The position numbers and the translations under genes were made by a program. This document shows positions 25,177-33,759 of a stretch of DNA of 64,000 bases, in pieces; the stretch's first letter is position 1; each line of letters begins with the position of its first letter. The notes below the pieces were generated by a model that saw only the letters and a list, made by a program, of their open reading frames with translations, did not search any database and was not told the DNA's origin. The stretch is from Hyphomonas sediminis (GTDB lineage: Bacteria; Pseudomonadota; Alphaproteobacteria; Caulobacterales; Hyphomonadaceae), in assembly GCF_019679475.1 (NCBI RefSeq), contig NZ_JAIEZP010000001.1:2852001-2916000 (forward strand), given 5' to 3'.

Positions 25177-25938
25177 TCAATACGGAAAGGACTTGGGAGG
25201 CAGTTCGAGGCCGCGCGCCACGAGGCTCTCCCAGGCTTCCTCCGGATCATCAGCGAACTCGAACAGTTTCAGATCGCCCTCGCTGATCGTGCCGACTTCA
25301 ACGAGCGCTTCGAAGTTGATGATGCGCGTCCAGAAGCTGCGATCGTAGAGCACCACGGGCATGGAGTGGCCCTTGCCAGTCTGACTGAGGGTGAGGATCT
25401 CGAACAGCTCGTCCAGCGTGCCGAAGCCGCCGGGGAAGATCACCAGCCCGCGCGAGCGCATCGCGAGGTGCATCTTGCGCATGGCAAAATAGTGGAACTG
25501 GAAGCAAAGGTTCGGCGTGATGTAGGGGTTGGGAAACTGCTCGTGCGGCAGCTGGATGTTGAAGCCGATGGTCACCGCTCCGGCGTCGCGCGCGCCGCGA
25601 TTGGCCGCTTCCATCACGCCGGGGCCACCGCCGGTGGCGATCACATTGTTCCGCTGGGTGTGTTCATCGCACAGCGCGCCGCCGCGTTCCGAGGCGATGC
25701 GGCCGAAAGTGCGCGCGGCGTTGTAGATGCCAGACTGCCACGCATTGCCATCCTCATGCATCCGGGCGCTGCCGAACACGACGATGGTGGAGTCGATGCG
25801 CTCGCGGCGGAGGTTCTCCTCCGTCTTCATGTATTCCATCATGAAGCGGGCGCCGCGCATGGCGTCGCCCAGGATGAAATCCTGATCCAGCGCTGCGAGC
25901 TGGTAAGCCGGATTGCTGATAATATCGTCCACCGCCAT
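25177..25938 (-). CDS. LOG-family Rossmann-fold protein (TIGR00730-like nucleotide phosphoribohydrolase)
   Basis: 253 residues. Signature motifs: IVVFGSARM, ATGGGPGVMEAANRGARDAG and the active-site PGGFGTLDELFEILTLSQTGKG. Proteins of this family, long misnamed lysine decarboxylases, cleave AMP/CMP-type nucleotides to base and ribose-5-phosphate; plant-type members activate cytokinins. The extended N-terminus of about 55 residues and the RGARFMMEYMKTEENLRRE segment fit the longer LOG subgroup. ATG 25938 has GGGAGG upstream. It begins 35 bp after opgH in the same direction and may be cotranscribed with opgGH. Confidence 0.85.
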   Translation of the reverse strand: MAVDDIISNPAYQLAALDQDFILGDAMRGARFMMEYMKTEENLRRERIDSTIVVFGSARMHEDGNAWQSGIYNAARTFGRIASERGGALCDEHTQRNNVIATGGGPGVMEAANRGARDAGAVTIGFNIQLPHEQFPNPYITPNLCFQFHYFAMRKMHLAMRSRGLVIFPGGFGTLDELFEILTLSQTGKGHSMPVVLYDRSFWTRIINFEALVEVGTISEGDLKLFEFADDPEEAWESLVARGLELPPKSFPY

Positions 25939-25973
25939 GAGAGCCTCCCTCTTACATCAGAGGGAGACCCTTA

Positions 25974-28136
25974 TCAGGCAGAGCGGTCCTGTGCAGCCTC
26001 TGCGGGCAGCAGGTGGCCGCCATTGAGAATGTGACGGCTGAGCGGCCGGCTGGACGAGGAGAACAGCGCGCTGACCGAAGCCAGATCGCGGCAGGAGTTC
26101 AGCAAGGCGATCTTCTCGCTCTTGGTAAGCGCGGAAACATAGTCCCCTGCGGACTCGGCATGTTCGGTGCGCGCCCGCGCGATGGCGAGCGGCGTGTGAA
26201 CCTCATTACGGGCCAGCGACCAGTGCGTATCCACAAGCGCGCAGCGGCGCTGCTGTTTCGTCTGGTCGAGCAGCAGGGTGTAGAGGTCCGACGGACGCAA
26301 GTCGCGGAAGGCAAGCTGGGCTTCCTGAGCCGCGGCGAAGGAGGCAGGCACTTCGACCTCAGCCGGAGACACCAGCGCCCCCATGCGGCGGAAGAAGCGC
26401 CCGGCCGAACGCTTTGCCGTCCAGTAAGACAGCGGCACGCTGAGCAGGAGACCGATGGTCGCCGGGGCGAGCCAGGCCGCATAGACCGGCGAGATGATCA
26501 TGGCAGACACGCTGAGCACGACGCCGAGCGTCATCGCCGGCGCGCTGTGGCGCAGGGTGGCGAGCAGCGAGTAGCCGTCTTCGGTGCGCTTCTGCGGCGA
26601 CCAGCCGGAGTCGCGCCCGCTGAGCACGCTGATGACGGCGCCCGTCTGCGTTACCATCATGATCGGCGCGATCAGCACCGACAGGAAGGTTTCCGTCAGC
26701 ACACCAAACATGGTGCGGAACATGCCGACCTGCTTGCGCCAGAGCGGGCTGATGAGGCCATAGATCAGGCCATAGATCTTCGGCGCGAAGAGAATGACCA
26801 TCGTGACGATGAAGAGGTTCAGCGCGCGAACGGAGTCGATCACAGGCCAAGTCGGGAACAGCGAGAAACCGTCGCCGAAATAGGACGGGCGCATGAAGCT
26901 GTTCTGCAGTGACAGGGCCATACCGACCGTAATGAAGACCAGCCAGAGCGGCGAGGACAGGTAAGAGAAGATTCCGGTGATCAGGTGGAAACGGCTGGTC
27001 CAGGCAAGACCGCGCGTTTTCAGCAGCACCAGCATGTGTTGCATGTTGCCCTGGCACCAGCGGCGGTCGCGGATCACAAGGTCGATGATCGTCGGCGGGC
27101 CTTGCTCGAAAGAGCCGCTCATCGCGGGCTTGATTTCGACGTTCCAGCCAGCCCGGCGCAGAAGCGCAGCTTCAACAAAGTCATGGCTGAGAATATGGCC
27201 ACCGAAGGGGGCACGGCCCGGCAGCTCCGGCAGGCCAGCGGCCTGCGCCATCGCCTGCACACGGATGATCGCGTTGTGGCCCCAGAAGTTGCCTTCCTTC
27301 TGCGCCCACCACGCGATGCCGTGACCCAGAACGGGGCCATAAAGGGCAGCGGCGAATTGCTGGATGCGGGCAAACAGGCTCTCCCCGCCGACCAGCTGAG
27401 GAATGGTCTGGATGAGGCCGGTACGCGGGGCTTCTTCCATCTGACGCACGAGATCGATCAGCGTGTCGCGCTCCATATAGGAGTCGGCGTCATAGACGAT
27501 CATGTAATCGTAACGGCCACCCCAGCGCGTGACGAAGTCGCGGATGTTGCCAGACTTGCGGTGATGATTGATCGTGCGGCGACGATACCAGACGCGCACA
27601 TCCAACGGCGCCTGCTGGCGGATACGCTCGAAGGCCGCTTCTTCTTCCAGCGCGACATCAGGGTCTGTCGTGTCGCTAAGGATGAAACAGTCAAACCGGC
27701 CCGGCGCGCCGGACATCATCTGCGCGGTGGCCAGCACCGTTCCGAAGATGTGTTCGACATTCTCGTTATAGATCGGGAAGGCAATGACGGTGCGCGTGTT
27801 GCGCAGGTCCGGCCCGGCATCGCCGCGTGGCTTTTTCATCAGCGAGCCGACAGCGGAGCCAAAGCCCAGCGTGGCGTTGATGAAGGCGTAGCAGACCCAG
27901 ACGATGTTGATGGCGAAGATCGCCAGCAGCGCCCATTCCAGCAGCGTGAGCCCGGAAACCGAAAGCACTTCGTGCATCTCGTAGGTCGCCCAGGCCGTCA
28001 GCCCCAGCGATGAAACGAGAACAAACAGCTTGCGCCACATGGCCGAGACCGGACGGCGCCCAGCAACGGGCACCGGGCCAGCAAGGGATTGGCTGGGCAT
28101 ATCAATCGGGAATTCTGTGGGGCGTGCGCGCAGCAA
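25974..28136 (-). CDS. opgH: Osmoregulated periplasmic glucan glucosyltransferase
   Basis: About 720 residues. OpgH/MdoH features: N-terminal cytoplasmic part, membrane helices, and a GT2 domain with VIAFPIYNEN, YDADSYMERDTL (metal-binding DxD-type), GRAPFGGHILSHDFVEAALLRRAG and the RRWCQGNMQH version of QxxRW, then further helices and a cytoplasmic C-terminus. It polymerises UDP-glucose into a beta-1,2-glucan backbone and moves it to the periplasm. The start used is TTG 28136, seven bases after GGAAGGA and 2 bases after the opgG stop; ATG 28100 is an alternative, and a longer TTG frame from 28154 is less likely. Confidence 0.93.
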   Translation of the reverse strand: MLRARPTEFPIDMPSQSLAGPVPVAGRRPVSAMWRKLFVLVSSLGLTAWATYEMHEVLSVSGLTLLEWALLAIFAINIVWVCYAFINATLGFGSAVGSLMKKPRGDAGPDLRNTRTVIAFPIYNENVEHIFGTVLATAQMMSGAPGRFDCFILSDTTDPDVALEEEAAFERIRQQAPLDVRVWYRRRTINHHRKSGNIRDFVTRWGGRYDYMIVYDADSYMERDTLIDLVRQMEEAPRTGLIQTIPQLVGGESLFARIQQFAAALYGPVLGHGIAWWAQKEGNFWGHNAIIRVQAMAQAAGLPELPGRAPFGGHILSHDFVEAALLRRAGWNVEIKPAMSGSFEQGPPTIIDLVIRDRRWCQGNMQHMLVLLKTRGLAWTSRFHLITGIFSYLSSPLWLVFITVGMALSLQNSFMRPSYFGDGFSLFPTWPVIDSVRALNLFIVTMVILFAPKIYGLIYGLISPLWRKQVGMFRTMFGVLTETFLSVLIAPIMMVTQTGAVISVLSGRDSGWSPQKRTEDGYSLLATLRHSAPAMTLGVVLSVSAMIISPVYAAWLAPATIGLLLSVPLSYWTAKRSAGRFFRRMGALVSPAEVEVPASFAAAQEAQLAFRDLRPSDLYTLLLDQTKQQRRCALVDTHWSLARNEVHTPLAIARARTEHAESAGDYVSALTKSEKIALLNSCRDLASVSALFSSSSRPLSRHILNGGHLLPAEAAQDRSA

Positions 28137-28138
28137 GG

Positions 28139-29839
28139 TTATTCCTTCCGCCAACGATAAAGCCAGGTCTCGGTTACAGGCTTCCCCCCTTTGGTGAGCA
28201 GAGCGCGAAGCTCTGCCACATCCGTATTCGGAGCTTCGAGCTCGAAGCTCAGCCGGATTTTTCCGGTCTCTGGATTGGTCTTGATCACCGGATTGAGGAT
28301 CTTGCCGGCAGATGTGGTGACATCCGCTTCAGCCCCTTCTACGAGTGCTTCCGGGATGTGGTCGTAATCGATCACGAATAGCTGCTGTGTGGCACCGGGC
28401 TTAACGCCGGCAAAGGTGTTCTCCACCGTGGCGACATCCGGCATGGATGGCGTCAGCAGGCTCCATTTCATGTCATAGGAAACTGTGTAGGCTGTGCCTG
28501 GCTGCCAGGCGACCTTCGGCTTCCAGTAGGCAACGATGTTGTCGTTGTATTCGTTCGCAGTCGGAATTTCGACCAGAGTCAGAGCGCCCTCCCCCCAGCC
28601 GGTCTTGGGCTGTACCCAGACGGTCGGGCGATGATGGTAGCCGGCCTCTATATCTGAATAATCCTCGAAAGCGCGCTTGCGCTGGACCAGGCCAAAGCCG
28701 AGCGGCGGACGATCCGCCAGCACGGAGACTTGAAGGTCTTTCGGATTGAACAGTGGACGCCACACCCACTCGCCATTGTACATCTGGATCGACAGGCCCT
28801 CGGAGTCGTGGACAGCGGGGCGGAAGTCGCTGGTGTTCTTGCGGATGTCGTGCGGCGAGAAGAAATACATCGAAGTCAGCGGCGAGATGCCGACCGTGGA
28901 GAGCGGCTTGCGCGGGAACAGCGTTGCCGTCACCTGGATCTTCGTTTCCGGGCCCGGCGAGACGGTGAACTCATAGGCGCCGGTGATGCTCTCGCCGTCC
29001 ATCAGCGCATAGATGCGGATCGAGTCCGCACCTGGCACCGGCTTCACGATCCAGAATTCGCGGAAATACGGGAACTGCTCGCCCTCGGGGGAAGCCGTGC
29101 CGATCGAGATGCCCCGCGCCGAGGCGCCATAGAGGTTTCCGGCGCCCAGCGCGCGGAAAAAGCTCGCGCCGCGGAAGCTGATCAGCTCATCCCACTTGCC
29201 GGCAATGTTCAGCGGCGACACCACGCGGAAACCGGCAAAGCCGAGCAGCTTCTTGGCTTCATCCGGCAGCGGCAAATCATAGAAATTGAAATCGTCGGCC
29301 GAGTAAGGGCGCGGCACTTCGTTGCCATCGGCCACAACATTGAGGCGGATGGCATGGTTGAAGAGATAGCCGCGCGGGTCCGGCAGGACGCGGAACTTGT
29401 CGGTGGCGTCCGACCAGAGGGCGACTTCAGGGCGCAACTGGATGCGGCGGTAGCCATCATAGTCGAGCGCTCCGGCCTCCTTCGGGATACCGGGCGGTGT
29501 CTGGAAGTCGCGGCTGGCGAGTATCTCGGCCTTGCGGCGCACGTCTTCAAAGTCGAACTCCGGGGTGACCGGCGGAGGCGGCGTGGAGGCTGGATCTTTC
29601 TCGGACTCGGCCAGCGCGGCGGCGGCTTCGGCGCTGAGAGATTCCGTCACGGCGTCGGGCGCGGCTGCCAGTTCGGGCTCCACAGCGGCCTGCGCAACAT
29701 TCAGCGCTGGGTCCGCCGGGGTTGACGCAGGCGGCGCTTCCGGCGCCGGGTCAGCAGAGGGGGAACAGCTGGAAATCAGAAAACCGGCCATTGCGAGGCC
29801 GCAGACCATCCTGACAGAGACCCTTTGGAAGTGCCTCAA
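28139..29839 (-). CDS. opgG: Periplasmic glucan biosynthesis protein OpgG with a lipoprotein signal
   Basis: 566 residues. It starts with TTG behind GAGGAG (ATG 29809 also possible). Leader MVCGLAMAGFLISSC ends in a lipobox; OpgG is usually a soluble periplasmic protein, so membrane anchoring is notable. A Pro/Ala/Glu-rich linker of about 70 residues follows, then the OpgG/MdoG domain: FDFEDVRRKAEILASRDF, GYRRIQLRPEVALWSD, SFFRALGAGNLYGASARG, TSMYFFSPHDIRKN, DSEGLSIQMYNGEWVWRPL and WVQPKTGWGEGALTLVEIPT. OpgG helps form the branched glucan. opgH follows immediately. Confidence 0.93.
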   Translation of the reverse strand: MRHFQRVSVRMVCGLAMAGFLISSCSPSADPAPEAPPASTPADPALNVAQAAVEPELAAAPDAVTESLSAEAAAALAESEKDPASTPPPPVTPEFDFEDVRRKAEILASRDFQTPPGIPKEAGALDYDGYRRIQLRPEVALWSDATDKFRVLPDPRGYLFNHAIRLNVVADGNEVPRPYSADDFNFYDLPLPDEAKKLLGFAGFRVVSPLNIAGKWDELISFRGASFFRALGAGNLYGASARGISIGTASPEGEQFPYFREFWIVKPVPGADSIRIYALMDGESITGAYEFTVSPGPETKIQVTATLFPRKPLSTVGISPLTSMYFFSPHDIRKNTSDFRPAVHDSEGLSIQMYNGEWVWRPLFNPKDLQVSVLADRPPLGFGLVQRKRAFEDYSDIEAGYHHRPTVWVQPKTGWGEGALTLVEIPTANEYNDNIVAYWKPKVAWQPGTAYTVSYDMKWSLLTPSMPDVATVENTFAGVKPGATQQLFVIDYDHIPEALVEGAEADVTTSAGKILNPVIKTNPETGKIRLSFELEAPNTDVAELRALLTKGGKPVTETWLYRWRKE

Positions 29840-30207
29840 GCTTTACTCCTCGATCCGATCCCTGGCCCCCAACGCCGGGAACCGGTTATGCAGCGCAAAA
29901 ATGCCCTGAGCCTGTTCAACGATCGCGGCCGCAAAAAGTTGCCTCACGAACTGCGCGCCTCTGCTGGAGGCGCCGGTCGCTGATGCGGATTGGCCATATC
30001 TGTGGTGCGTCGTCTGGTGGGAGGGCAAACAAGGGCTGTTATTCATGTGAATAAGGCAAACCGAAGGCGGATTTGTGGCCCAGCTATTGTGGGCGGACAC
30101 AGTTGGCAACGTTGTGCAGTTGCGAGCCACTCCCGGCATCTTCCGCCTGAAAAATGGTCACCCCGAACGCGATCTGCGCCGGGGTGCCAAAAAGACCGTA
30201 TCGTTAC
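29840..30207. other. Intergenic region between opgG and secDF
   Basis: No gene was found in about 370 bp. It holds the opgG 5' region. A 16-bp palindrome TTATTCA-TG-TGAATAA (30039-30054) could be an operator. CACCCCG/CGGGGTG are complementary arms around 30162-30186. The segment 30196-30220 is A-rich and supplies the T-run of the secDF terminator when read on the minus strand. Confidence 0.5.
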
Positions 30208-30260
30208 AAAAAAGAAAAAATGGGAGCGCCGCAGAAGGACAGGCAGGTCGCGGCGCTCCC
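30208..30260 (-). terminator. Rho-independent terminator of secDF
   Basis: GGGAGCGCCGC (30222-30232) and GCGGCGCTCCC (30250-30260) form an 11-bp perfect stem with a 17-base loop. On the minus strand it is followed by ATTTTTTCTTTTTTG. It starts 11 bases after the secDF stop. Confidence 0.9.
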
Positions 30261-30271
30261 TATCCGGGCTC

Positions 30272-32791
30272 TCAGAGGGTTGGAGCCTCGATCTGAGAAA
30301 CCCCGGAATGCTGGTGCCGCTGGGCAAGGTTGCCCAGGAACAGCAGGATGGGCGCCGCGATGAAGATCGACGATGTCGTGGCGATGATGACGCCGAACAC
30401 CATTGGCAGGGCAAAGTTCTCCACCGCGCTGCCGCCCCAGATCGCCATCGGGACAATGGCCAGCAGGGTCGTCATCGAGGTGAAGATACACCGCCCCATG
30501 ACCTGGTTGATGCTGACATCGATGATACTGCGCAGGTCATATCGTTTGGCGAGGCGTATGTTCTCGCGCATCCGGTCATAGACCACGACCTTGTCGTTCA
30601 CCGAATAGCCGATGAAGGTCAGCAGCGCGGCGATGGCGGTGAGGTTGAAGTCCACTCCAGTCAGCGCGAAGAAGCCGATCATCTTGGTGGTATCGAGCGC
30701 CAGAGTCGCGATTGCGCCGACCGCGAAGTTCCATTCGAACCGCCACCAGATGTAGATCAGCATGGCAATCGACGCGATGATCACCGCGAGGACGCCGTCC
30801 CGCGCCAGCTCGCCGCTGACTTTCGGGCCGACGACCTCCGTGCGGGCGACATCGATTTGCGGGTCGATCTGGTGAAGGGCGCTGCGCACCGAATTGACAG
30901 CAGCGGTCTGCGCCGCCTCCCCGCCATCCTGGCGCTGGATACGGATCAGAACGTGGTCCTTGCCGCCAATCTCCTGCAGCGTGATTTCACCCAGGCCAAG
31001 CTTCGAAAGCTCAGACCGCAGATCGGCAAGGTTGGCCGGCCCCGGTGTTGCCACCTCCACCTGGATGCCGCCCGTGAAGTCGATGCCATAATTCAGGCCC
31101 GGCTTCATGAAGAGGCCGATGGAGGCGACCGACAGGATCAGCGACCCGGCAATGCCCGCATAGCGCGCCTTCATGAAGGAAATGCGCGAACCATCTTTCA
31201 CAAAGCGGAACAGCGGATCGACATTGATCTTCTTCATCCGCCGCTGGCGCACCCAGAACGTCATCAGGATACGGACCACAGCGACCGCCGTGAACAGCGA
31301 CACGAGCGTGCCGATGATCATGGTGACAGCGAAGCCTTTCACCGGGCCGGAGCCAAACATGAAGAGCAGCCCCGTGGCGATCAGCGTCGTCACGTTTGCG
31401 TCCAGGATTGTTGAATAGGCAGCGTTGAAGCCGCGATCGAGCGCGGCCATCGCGCTGACGCCCTTGTTGCTTTCTTCCCGTATGCGTTCGTTGATGAGGA
31501 TGTTGGCATCCACCGCGATACCGATACCGAGGATGATTCCCGCGATCCCCGGAAGAGTCAGTGTTGCACCAATGAAGCTCAGAATACCGATGGTCAGCGC
31601 GACGTTGAGGAACAGCGCGAAACTCGCGATCAGGCCCCAGCCACGATAGAGCAGCAGCATGAGGCCCACGACGAGACCGAAGCCGATGAGGCCGGTTGTC
31701 AGGCCCATATTGATCACGTCCGCCCCGAGATCGGGGCCGACTGTACGCTCCTCAATCACCGTCAGCGGCGCTGGCAGCGCGCCAGCCCTCAGGAGGGCAG
31801 ACAGCACGACCGTATCTTCAATCGTGAAGTTGCCGGTGATCTGGCCCGAGCCACCAAGGATCGGCCCCTGGATGACCGGCGCGGTCAGCACTTTGCCATC
31901 GAGCACGATGGCGAACGGCTTGCCGACATGGTGCTTGGTGATGTCCGCGAACTGCTTGGTGCCTACAGCATCGAAGCGGAAGGAAACGATCGGCTGGTTG
32001 GTCTTCTGGTCAAAGCCGGAGCGGGCATCGGACAGGTGATCGCCGCTGAGGGCCACCTTGTCGTAAATCGGCAGCTGCGCGCCGGTTTTGGAATCCGGCA
32101 TCATCGTCACGCCTTCCGGCACGACGCCATAATTCTCCGGCGCGACCATGTGGAACGACATCTGCGCCGTCGATCCCAGCAGCTCGCGCAGGCGCGTCGG
32201 GTCCTGCAGGCCCGGCAGCTGAACAAGTATCCTGTCAGTGCCAATCCGCTGGATGGTGGGCTCGGCGACACCAATCTGGTCCACACGCTGGCGGACAATC
32301 TCGACACTCTGGCCGATTGCCTGGTTGATCCTGTCGGCGATGCCCGCTTCGGACAGGGAGAGCACGATCCTGTCGCCCGTCGGCTGGATCAGTACATCCG
32401 GAACAGAACCCTTCATTCCGGCTTGCTGAACCTGAGTCACTTCTTCCCTGAGCTTGCCGAGGATCTTGGCGCGGCCATCAGGATCGGTGATGCGGATGGA
32501 GACTGTTTCGCCTTCAACGGCCACCTGACCGCGCACGGACTCGGTGCTCATCAGCGTGCGTGTTTCCGAGGCAAGGGCTTTCAGCCTGTCGGCCTTCAAC
32601 GCGGGCGCGTCGACCTCAAGCACAAGATGCGAGCCGCCCCGCAGGTCGAGCCCGAGCGTGACCTGTTTGCTGGGCAGCCAGCCGGGCAATGCTGCCTTCT
32701 GCTGATCTGTCAGGATGTTCGGAAGGGCTGCGAGCAGGCCCATGATGATTATGAGTACGTAGGTTGTCACAACCCAACGGGAAGTTCGCAT
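30272..32791 (-). CDS. secDF: Fused protein translocase SecD/SecF
   Basis: 839 residues from ATG 32791 (AGAGGA upstream); a longer open frame to 33022 has no translatable-looking sequence. SecD half: first helix, LGLDLRGGSHLVLEVDA, periplasmic P1 domain, and GIAGIILGIGIAVDANILINERIREE. SecF half: LNYGIDFTGGIQVEVATPGP and IGYSVNDKVVVYDRMRENIRL with the RND-type acidic residues. The fused complex uses the proton gradient to help pull exported proteins across the membrane after SecA. Separate secD and secF are more common in alphaproteobacteria. No yajC is seen upstream. Confidence 0.95.
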   Translation of the reverse strand: MRTSRWVVTTYVLIIIMGLLAALPNILTDQQKAALPGWLPSKQVTLGLDLRGGSHLVLEVDAPALKADRLKALASETRTLMSTESVRGQVAVEGETVSIRITDPDGRAKILGKLREEVTQVQQAGMKGSVPDVLIQPTGDRIVLSLSEAGIADRINQAIGQSVEIVRQRVDQIGVAEPTIQRIGTDRILVQLPGLQDPTRLRELLGSTAQMSFHMVAPENYGVVPEGVTMMPDSKTGAQLPIYDKVALSGDHLSDARSGFDQKTNQPIVSFRFDAVGTKQFADITKHHVGKPFAIVLDGKVLTAPVIQGPILGGSGQITGNFTIEDTVVLSALLRAGALPAPLTVIEERTVGPDLGADVINMGLTTGLIGFGLVVGLMLLLYRGWGLIASFALFLNVALTIGILSFIGATLTLPGIAGIILGIGIAVDANILINERIREESNKGVSAMAALDRGFNAAYSTILDANVTTLIATGLLFMFGSGPVKGFAVTMIIGTLVSLFTAVAVVRILMTFWVRQRRMKKINVDPLFRFVKDGSRISFMKARYAGIAGSLILSVASIGLFMKPGLNYGIDFTGGIQVEVATPGPANLADLRSELSKLGLGEITLQEIGGKDHVLIRIQRQDGGEAAQTAAVNSVRSALHQIDPQIDVARTEVVGPKVSGELARDGVLAVIIASIAMLIYIWWRFEWNFAVGAIATLALDTTKMIGFFALTGVDFNLTAIAALLTFIGYSVNDKVVVYDRMRENIRLAKRYDLRSIIDVSINQVMGRCIFTSMTTLLAIVPMAIWGGSAVENFALPMVFGVIIATTSSIFIAAPILLFLGNLAQRHQHSGVSQIEAPTL

Positions 32792-33073
32792 GTATCGGTT
32801 CCTCTGGATGCCTTGGAACCGGAGGCCATGACGCATGGCGGCCGGTGAACACGCTCCTTTGGCGGAGCGTTGTCTGGCTGTCAGATCATCCGATGTGACC
32901 GGGACGAAGACCCGCACGAAAGGAACTGGCTGGGAAAGCAGCGCTCCTACAGGGGGATGTGCATGGGAGATAGGTCTCCGCCCCGGCCTGGGTCCGCCCT
33001 CAGGGGGAGGAAGACAGACCACAGCTCATCTGGATGACCGACAGGCTGCGCTACGGCGCGCAGCAGCCGGACA

Positions 33074-33454
33074 TCAGGCGGAAACGGGAGGCGCCCTGGG
33101 CGCCGCAGAACGAGTTGAAAGATGGGGCGCAACCTGCAGACCAAATGGCGGATCAGGCAACGAGGCCTGCGCCGGCATCGGGAAGGACAGGCCCTCATGC
33201 TCGGCCAGCAGCGGCGGAACATCATCACCGTCCGGGGTCGGCACATTGACGCGAACGCGGTTTTCCCGCCCAATCTTCGGAAGGATCGCTTCAGCCGCCT
33301 GCGTGACACCGGAAGCCGCCAATGGCGCGAGAGCCGCAGGCCGCGACTGCGCGCTCACCGAAATGGCCGCCGCAAACAGCAGAAGCAGGCCGAGCGCTGC
33401 AGTCAGCAGCCCCCGGTGTGACCCTTTGCGGGAGAAGGTCAATCTGCGGTTCAT
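33074..33454 (-). CDS. Small putative secreted protein upstream of secDF
   Basis: 126 residues, not recognised. The N-terminus MNRRLTFSRKGSHRGLLTAA is basic, followed by LGLLLLFAAAISVSAQS, a good signal peptide with an AQ-type cleavage site. The mature part is Ala/Pro-rich with one ordered-looking stretch (AEAILPKIGRENRVRVNVPTPDGDDVPP) and a Pro-rich end. It runs in the same direction as secDF with 282 bp between them. The ribosome site is weak (GAGTGGG). It may be real because of the signal peptide, but no domain supports it. The spacer 32792-33073 holds a stem CGCTCC/GGAGCG near 32850-32866 and no gene. Confidence 0.45.
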   Translation of the reverse strand: MNRRLTFSRKGSHRGLLTAALGLLLLFAAAISVSAQSRPAALAPLAASGVTQAAEAILPKIGRENRVRVNVPTPDGDDVPPLLAEHEGLSFPMPAQASLPDPPFGLQVAPHLSTRSAAPRAPPVSA

Positions 33455-33707
33455 CGCTGCTATTTACCCACTCAGCGTCCAGATCGCCAGAGATATTCAT
33501 CACGCAGAGGATACTCAATCTTCCGGCACGCGAATTGAAACCGCGCCCGCGCGAGGGAAAGTCCCGCCTTTTCAGGCGCCTGCCGCCAACGTTTCCACTC
33601 TTCACAGGAAATCCGAGACGCGCTCGCTTTACACTGCCTGTCGGTCATACGAATTTCTGCAAGTGATATACATTGCACGAGAAAGACAGCGCTTGACGAA
33701 TCCCCAC

Positions 33708-33727
33708 AAGTGAGTAAGTGTTCACTT
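33708..33727. promoter_or_regulatory. 20-bp palindrome upstream of the ketosynthase operon
   Basis: AAGTGA (33708-33713) and TCACTT (33722-33727) are perfect arms around 8 bases; an inner palindrome TAAGTG-TT-CACTTA lies within it (33715-33728). A third AAGTGA is at 33661. It sits 32 bp before the first start codon and looks like an operator for a TetR-type dimer. A TTGACG hexamer is at 33693. The rest of 33455-33692 shows nothing definite. Confidence 0.55.
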
Positions 33728-33759
33728 ATACGTAGTTCGAAGATGGAGTGGCTTACCCG

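Noticed and set aside
32835-33713. Plus-strand open frame of about 292 codons
   Set aside because: No domain and low-complexity composition; the opposite strand has a signal-peptide protein and the secDF 5' region.
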